From the NCBI GenBank assembly GCA_030636065.1, contig DAOVXR010000040.1:1-9594 (forward strand): 9,594 nt of DNA, written 5' to 3'. The notes under the pieces are model-generated. The model was not told the origin of the DNA, did not search any database, and saw only the letters and a program-made list of their open reading frames with translations. Shown here in pieces: positions 5,295-9,594 of the stretch. The translations under genes and the position numbers were made by a program. Every line of letters begins with the position of its first letter. Positions within the stretch are counted from its first letter, which is position 1. This stretch comes from Sedimentisphaerales bacterium. GTDB taxonomy: Bacteria > Planctomycetota > Phycisphaerae > Sedimentisphaerales > SM23-30.

Positions 5295-5503
5295 TGTGGC
5301 TGTACGAAGAGATTGCCGACGGCTTGACGAAAGAGAGGCTCTTTGCGGTTGGTGGTCTTGAGCCGAGGATAAGAAACCTGCCTGCTTGCCTACCGTAGCT
5401 GTCTGTAGCTATGCTGCAAACCAGCCAAGAACCTGCGTAAGATAACCTTTATTGAAGCCTTGGTATTACCGTTATTGAGGACTATGTACATAGGAGAACG
5501 ACA
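5295..5503 (+). other. Leader region upstream of the LEPR-XLL gene
   Basis: About 200 bases lie between the promoter boxes and the start codon. They contain one clear perfect hairpin, AAAGAG-AGG-CTCTTT (5330-5344), and a repeated GTAGCT (around 5395-5410). No known riboswitch core was recognised. A seven-codon open frame (5484-5507) ends on the start codon of the large gene. Confidence 0.35.
5492..5496 (+). promoter_or_regulatory. Ribosome binding site fixing the GTG start of the LEPR-XLL protein
   Basis: AGGAG lies 7 bases before GTG 5504. No ATG occurs in this frame between the upstream stop TGA (5453-5455) and the GTG, so a GTG start is required unless translation begins well inside the gene. 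The start places the LEPR motif at residues 37-40, after a strongly basic tail, as is usual for this protein class. Confidence 0.75.
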
Positions 5504-8500
5504 GTGAATCGTCTATTTCGCAGAAAACGCCGAGAAAGTGGTTCTAAGAGTCTATTTGAAAGATTATCGCGGAAAAGGAAAGCTCCCCCAAGACGCTTGA
5601 TAGCGGAGGAACTGGAGCCGCGGCTGCTTCTGACGACGCTGACTCTACCGGAGGGTGCCACGGGTGAGACCATATTCGTTTATGCCGACCCGGAAGAGAA
5701 CGAACCAGGCGAGATTCCTGATATATTTAATGAGATACGGATTGGGACGTTCTCCGGGCAGGGGCCGGAAAAGGATGTCATCGTCGAGATATTAGACCAT
5801 GAGGCAAATAATGTCGGCGGCCTGTATTTTCAAGCGAGCGAAGCGGATGAAGGTTATTTGTCAGGTATAGACCTGCTGGGCAGGCACCCCAGTACTGTGA
5901 CCCTGTACGGAGGCCCCAGTGGCGGACCGATTATCGAAGAGATCCCGCCGGATCAACTGGGGAGGGTGGATTTCCCTATCAGCGCGCTGGCGACTGATTC
6001 GGAAGGGACGACCTACGGCATAACGAGCAACGGACTGCTGGTCCGGTTAGATACGACGTTGGGAACGATTGATCAGGCAATCGGGACAGTAATGGATACC
6101 GACAGTACGTTTGTGCCAATGGGTATGAACGTAACCTACACGAATTTCGAGGCGGCCACATTTGCCAGAGATATTGACGAAAACGATATTTTATACGCTG
6201 TCGTTACAGCCCCAACGCAGTTTAGCGCACTGGGGCAACCGATTTTGACCTCTTATGGCTCAGTGCTGATAACTATTGATGTGGAAGGCCGCGAGGAAGA
6301 CGGTGTATTGATTGCCGAGGCGGAGCCTGTTGGAAACGACTTGTCTAACCGCGCGAATTACGAACTCAGTGAGGTGATTCTGCCGGTAATAATCGATCCC
6401 GAAGACCCAGACTTGGCAGTGTTGACAACCACAATAAGCACCATTGTTTTCAGTCGGGAAGGGCATAATCCATTCAGCGGCAGGACAGACGAGCCGGTAT
6501 TTCTGGGTTTTTCTCCCGATAACGATACATTTGTAACCATTGATGTTGATCAGGCTGACGCCAGTCCGCTGGTAACGGTAACGACGCTTCCATTTGCGGC
6601 AGTCGATAGCGAGACCGCGGTGGTGCAGGGTTTGATGTATGACAACTACGACAGGCTCTTTGCTCTCTATGATGAATCAGGTGGCCAACTGGCAATGGTG
6701 GATCTATACGCCGCGCCGGCGGACCGGTTCATCGAAATTGTTGCTTATGGTGCCAGACCTAATGATCCCATTAGTGTTTATCTTAGCGGGATGTCGTTCA
6801 GTTCGGTAAATAATATGGGTTACGCCACCGATCCGATTACCAATACGCTGTATCAGTTGAATGTCGGGCGGTTGGAGCAGGTGGATGATGAGTTTATTGT
6901 TCGGGGTCTGTCGGACGTTTTCATGGTGTATATCGCTGAGAGTACGGCGGACACATATATAACCTTCACCCGCCTGGACGGTTCCTCTGATCCGATGCAC
7001 TACACGCCGACCGAAGGCGAACCTGCGAAACTGTTCATCGATGATGACGATACCCTGATTACGACGCCGGAAGGGACCGGGGGAGTGATGATCGGTACGA
7101 TTCCCCAATTCATTGATGAGGACGAAGAAATCGATTGGACAGCCGGCGGGGTCGGCACTTTTTGGAATTCGACCCAGACGGCACCGACCAGTTTTACCGG
7201 TTATTATGATTTGGAAATACAAGTGCCGGGTAGTATTGGCGCATATCCGGGCGGAGAGTTTCGGCCTGGGATCGTCGTAGCGGCTGACTCTGACGGCAAT
7301 CCGCAGAACATCGGCAGGATACAGGTTGGCGGCGGAGTATTCGGCGATGTGGACATTAGCGGCAGTATCGATACATTTTACGCCGGCTATCTCGGCACGA
7401 ATCGTTTTGTGGTCAAAGGTGAGATAAATAATCTTGTGGTGGCCACCCAGGCGGGCGGCGTTACCGAGTCGGACGGGAGTTGGACGCCGGTCAATTCACC
7501 GTTTTACGGGGGCGAGGGTTTGAGTCCGACTGTGGATGTTTATGGACAGATGGGCAGCTTCTACAGCAATGGCAACTGGGGGCTGCCGGTCCGGGTGCAC
7601 GGCCGCAGTGATGCGCCGGAGTTCCCCGGCGTGCTGGATATAGATACGGGTCTTTACGTCCGAACGCAACGCGAAACAGAACGCAAATATGATCCTTTTG
7701 GCTACCCTCGGTCAGCCCCTTATTTTATGAGCGGCGCTTTGGACCGCGCGGACGGCTCATATATTATTACCAACGACAGTCCGTACTCAGCCCAGTATCT
7801 CGGAACGGTCGATGGTAAAATGTCGGTCGTCGGCAATGTTGAAAGTGATGAGTTTGATCTGGAGGATTATTACAGCTTTGGCCTGATGGCCGGCGAGACG
7901 ATTGAGATACAGTTATTTGACACCGGCTATACGATATTTTATACCAACGAGTATCCACTGATTAACGGCCATCCGATGGACCCGGATTCGCTGGAGCTGA
8001 TACAGGCAGCATTCGGAGTGGATTTATTCGACCCGGAACTGAACTGGGTGGCCAATAACGGCGAGACGGACATAGTTACGGGTGCGCTGCTGCCGTTGAC
8101 CTTTACGGCTGAGGAGGCCGGGATTTACACAGTGGCAGTCAACGGCGTATTTCGTAATACCAAGTGGACGGAAGTTCATTATCGTCTGGAGATTTCCGGA
8201 GTCAGTCCGACCACACTCGGCGGCGGTAACGTGTTGGCCGATATGCGGAGCGAATCGATTGAATTTTTTGGGAATGACATTCCAAGTGTCCACGTAATAA
8301 GCGGCAATCTGGGGGCGCTGAGCGTAGGGAGCTATATGCGGGGAAATGATATTATCGTAGCCCAGGGAGATGCGGCCGCTATTCGGGCAGGTGCCAACAA
8401 CCTCGATATAAATCAACTGCCGCTGCGATCCTGGGATATCGCCGTGCCCGGTCCCGACAGTACGTCGGAGATGGGTTTTGGTTGGGAGACAGACGATATA

Positions 8501-9594
8501 CCGAGGAACATACCTATAGCCGGCAAGATAGTAGTCAGTGGTAATGTTGGTCGGATCAGTTCGCCTATGAAGAGTAATGTCGAGATTACCGTGGGCGGTG
8601 ATTTACAGTCTTTCAGAATCGGTGGTGAGATTCTCGCCCCGGAACCGGCGGAAGACATAGCGGGCCTGGCGCCCGGTGGTGAAGACAGCAGTTACACAGG
8701 TACGATAGCGGTTGACGGCAATATCGGTGAGATACGCATCGAGGGCAGTTACGATTTGGCGGGGGTAACGGGAGAATTGGGTACAACATGGACAATGGTT
8801 AATGGGGGCATTTTTGCCAATGCCGATCAGATGGGCGACCCTGGCGTGATAGATTCGATTCTCGTTGGAGGCGATTTCAACGGTGTTATAAGTGTCGGCG
8901 AACTGGGGGGTAATGTACGGTTTGCGGACATCGGCGGCGGGATTAGCCATGCTTCAGGCGGTTGGACGCAAGGTGGCGGATTCGGGCCGTTTTCGTTTGA
9001 TCCGGGCCAGTCCGTGATCATCACGGACGATTCCGGTGTAAAGGTGAATATCTCGCCCGGATATACAGGCCCGGATGACGACGAACTTGCATTTACAACG
9101 ATAGGCCAATCAGACGAAGACGAAGATGAGGACGACGACGGGACAACTGATACAGATGATACAGATGATACAGACGAAGAAGAATCCGATGGCGGCATTC
9201 TGACAGTGAAGCTGCTGCCGGTGATGGATATTTCGCTGTCCGAGTGGCTCAACGATATCAACCGAAGAGAACTTGGCTATGCCATTGTTTCGATAGACAG
9301 CACTGACGGGGTTCGTATTACGAGTACCGGCGGCCCGGTGGAAATCGGTTCGATTACGGCCGACGGTATAAACGACGGTAGTGTGGTAATAGGCGGGTAC
9401 AATCCGGTATCGGTTATGCGTATTACCGTGCCGGGACCGGTGGTTGAGGATATTGAAGATGATGCGGACGGCGGCCAAACGACGCCCGGATTCGGTGACG
9501 AGGAGCCGACAGTAGAGAGGATTGGCATCTCACAGGTAGTCAACAGCAGTGGTTATTGGGAGCACCTGTATAACGGCCGCTGGGTGCCTGGCCC
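5504..9594 (+). CDS. LEPR-XLL domain giant extracellular protein, N-terminal 1363 codons, 3' end outside window
   Basis: The frame stays open from GTG 5504 to the right edge. Residues 1-31 are very basic (12 Arg and 5 Lys), and EELEPRLLL occupies 35-43, the LEPR-XLL signature of large planctomycete surface proteins. Residues about 161-475 have recurring strands (ALATDSEGTTYGI, LMYDNYDRLFALY, MGYATDPITNTLY) that may be beta-propeller-like; this is a guess. Glycine-rich short-strand repeats, such as IGRIQVGGGVFGDVDISG (603-620) and the series at 926-1148 (VSGNVGRI, VDGNIGEIRIEG, VGGDFNGVISVG), suggest a beta-solenoid. A PPC-like domain lies between at about 757-899 (EDYYSFGLMAGETIEIQLF). Residues 1204-1229 are an almost purely Asp/Glu/Thr linker, possibly calcium-binding. 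No catalytic motif is visible and there is no classical signal peptide, so export would depend on the unusual N-terminus or another route. A surface or matrix role is inferred. Confidence 0.92.
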   Translation, partial: MNRLFRRKRRESGSKSLFERLSRKRKAPPRRLIAEELEPRLLLTTLTLPEGATGETIFVYADPEENEPGEIPDIFNEIRIGTFSGQGPEKDVIVEILDHEANNVGGLYFQASEADEGYLSGIDLLGRHPSTVTLYGGPSGGPIIEEIPPDQLGRVDFPISALATDSEGTTYGITSNGLLVRLDTTLGTIDQAIGTVMDTDSTFVPMGMNVTYTNFEAATFARDIDENDILYAVVTAPTQFSALGQPILTSYGSVLITIDVEGREEDGVLIAEAEPVGNDLSNRANYELSEVILPVIIDPEDPDLAVLTTTISTIVFSREGHNPFSGRTDEPVFLGFSPDNDTFVTIDVDQADASPLVTVTTLPFAAVDSETAVVQGLMYDNYDRLFALYDESGGQLAMVDLYAAPADRFIEIVAYGARPNDPISVYLSGMSFSSVNNMGYATDPITNTLYQLNVGRLEQVDDEFIVRGLSDVFMVYIAESTADTYITFTRLDGSSDPMHYTPTEGEPAKLFIDDDDTLITTPEGTGGVMIGTIPQFIDEDEEIDWTAGGVGTFWNSTQTAPTSFTGYYDLEIQVPGSIGAYPGGEFRPGIVVAADSDGNPQNIGRIQVGGGVFGDVDISGSIDTFYAGYLGTNRFVVKGEINNLVVATQAGGVTESDGSWTPVNSPFYGGEGLSPTVDVYGQMGSFYSNGNWGLPVRVHGRSDAPEFPGVLDIDTGLYVRTQRETERKYDPFGYPRSAPYFMSGALDRADGSYIITNDSPYSAQYLGTVDGKMSVVGNVESDEFDLEDYYSFGLMAGETIEIQLFDTGYTIFYTNEYPLINGHPMDPDSLELIQAAFGVDLFDPELNWVANNGETDIVTGALLPLTFTAEEAGIYTVAVNGVFRNTKWTEVHYRLEISGVSPTTLGGGNVLADMRSESIEFFGNDIPSVHVISGNLGALSVGSYMRGNDIIVAQGDAAAIRAGANNLDINQLPLRSWDIAVPGPDSTSEMGFGWETDDIPRNIPIAGKIVVSGNVGRISSPMKSNVEITVGGDLQSFRIGGEILAPEPAEDIAGLAPGGEDSSYTGTIAVDGNIGEIRIEGSYDLAGVTGELGTTWTMVNGGIFANADQMGDPGVIDSILVGGDFNGVISVGELGGNVRFADIGGGISHASGGWTQGGGFGPFSFDPGQSVIITDDSGVKVNISPGYTGPDDDELAFTTIGQSDEDEDEDDDGTTDTDDTDDTDEEESDGGILTVKLLPVMDISLSEWLNDINRRELGYAIVSIDSTDGVRITSTGGPVEIGSITADGINDGSVVIGGYNPVSVMRITVPGPVVEDIEDDADGGQTTPGFGDEEPTVERIGISQVVNSSGYWEHLYNGRWVPG
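9152..9178 (+). repeat. Short 9-bp tandem repeat coding for the acidic TDD linker
   Basis: ACAGATGAT occurs twice in tandem, followed by the diverged copy ACAGACGAA. In frame it encodes Thr-Asp-Asp units inside the acidic linker at residues 1217-1225 of the LEPR-XLL protein. Nine-base units keep the frame when copies are gained or lost, so linker length may vary between strains. Confidence 0.6.

Larger units (their letters stand above)
4667..5503. other. Gene-free, hairpin-rich intergenic stretch
   Basis: These 837 bases carry no credible protein gene. The only open frame longer than 60 codons, plus strand 4702-4908, runs through both terminator-like hairpins and has no family-like composition. 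The stretch holds at least nine inverted repeats, many perfect with 3-5 base loops, listed as separate features. The last 300 bases contain promoter-like boxes and the leader of the downstream LEPR gene. No tRNA arms, 5S rRNA or IS transposase remnants were seen. Confidence 0.7.

Noticed and set aside
4850..5503. tRNA or 5S rRNA gene
   Set aside because: No T-arm consensus, no CCA end and no anticodon-arm pattern were found in the gene-free stretch on either strand.
9152..9178. CRISPR-like or regulatory repeat array
   Set aside because: The 9-base units are in frame, without spacers, and encode a low-complexity acidic linker.
5482..9543. Many minus-strand open frames across the LEPR-XLL gene
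   Set aside because: All lie opposite a single plus-strand frame of 1363 codons and show no coherent family features.

Overview
The window looks like a chromosomal segment of a planctomycete, possibly of class Phycisphaerae. The main clue is that both large genes encode very long secreted-type proteins beginning with the LEPR-XLL N-terminal signature that is frequent in giant extracellular proteins of Planctomycetota: LEPRLLL in one, the variant LESRCLLS in the other. Base composition is moderate, some starts lack a clear Shine-Dalgarno sequence, and there is no phage, IS, CRISPR, tRNA or rRNA signal. The lineage is an inference from protein style, not from a marker gene.

Layout. (1) Positions 1-2771, minus strand: the first 923 codons of a large surface or secreted protein made of pre-peptidase C-terminal (PPC)-like, CARDB-like and choice-of-anchor-D/ASH-like beta-sandwich domains; it runs off the left edge. 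(2) Positions 2772-3006: a short intergenic gap with a terminator-like hairpin, a promoter candidate overlapping it, and a small GC hairpin. (3) Positions 3007-3825, minus strand: a complete inositol monophosphatase family enzyme. (4) Positions 3826-4042: a divergent control region with two operator-like palindromes, one resembling a CRP/FNR-family site. (5) Positions 4043-4666, plus strand: a complete small corrinoid (B12-binding) protein of the methyltransferase type, with no methyltransferase or reactivase partner in view. (6) Positions 4667-5503: an 837-base gene-free stretch that is unusually rich in inverted repeats. It has two terminator-like hairpins, then a region of about 160 bases (5013-5173) closed by a long inverted repeat and containing three inner stems, with perfect hairpins abutting both ends, then promoter-like boxes and a leader. 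(7) Positions 5504-9594, plus strand: the first 1363 codons of a second LEPR-XLL protein, with a PPC-like domain, glycine-rich beta-repeat stretches and a strongly acidic linker; it runs off the right edge.

The two giant proteins are probably exported and work outside the cytoplasm. The phosphatase and the corrinoid protein are cytoplasmic metabolic proteins transcribed away from each other. No direct functional link between the four genes can be read from the sequence. The most unusual element is the hairpin cluster in 4667-5503, especially 5013-5173, which is the best candidate for an undescribed structured RNA or small non-autonomous repeat element.
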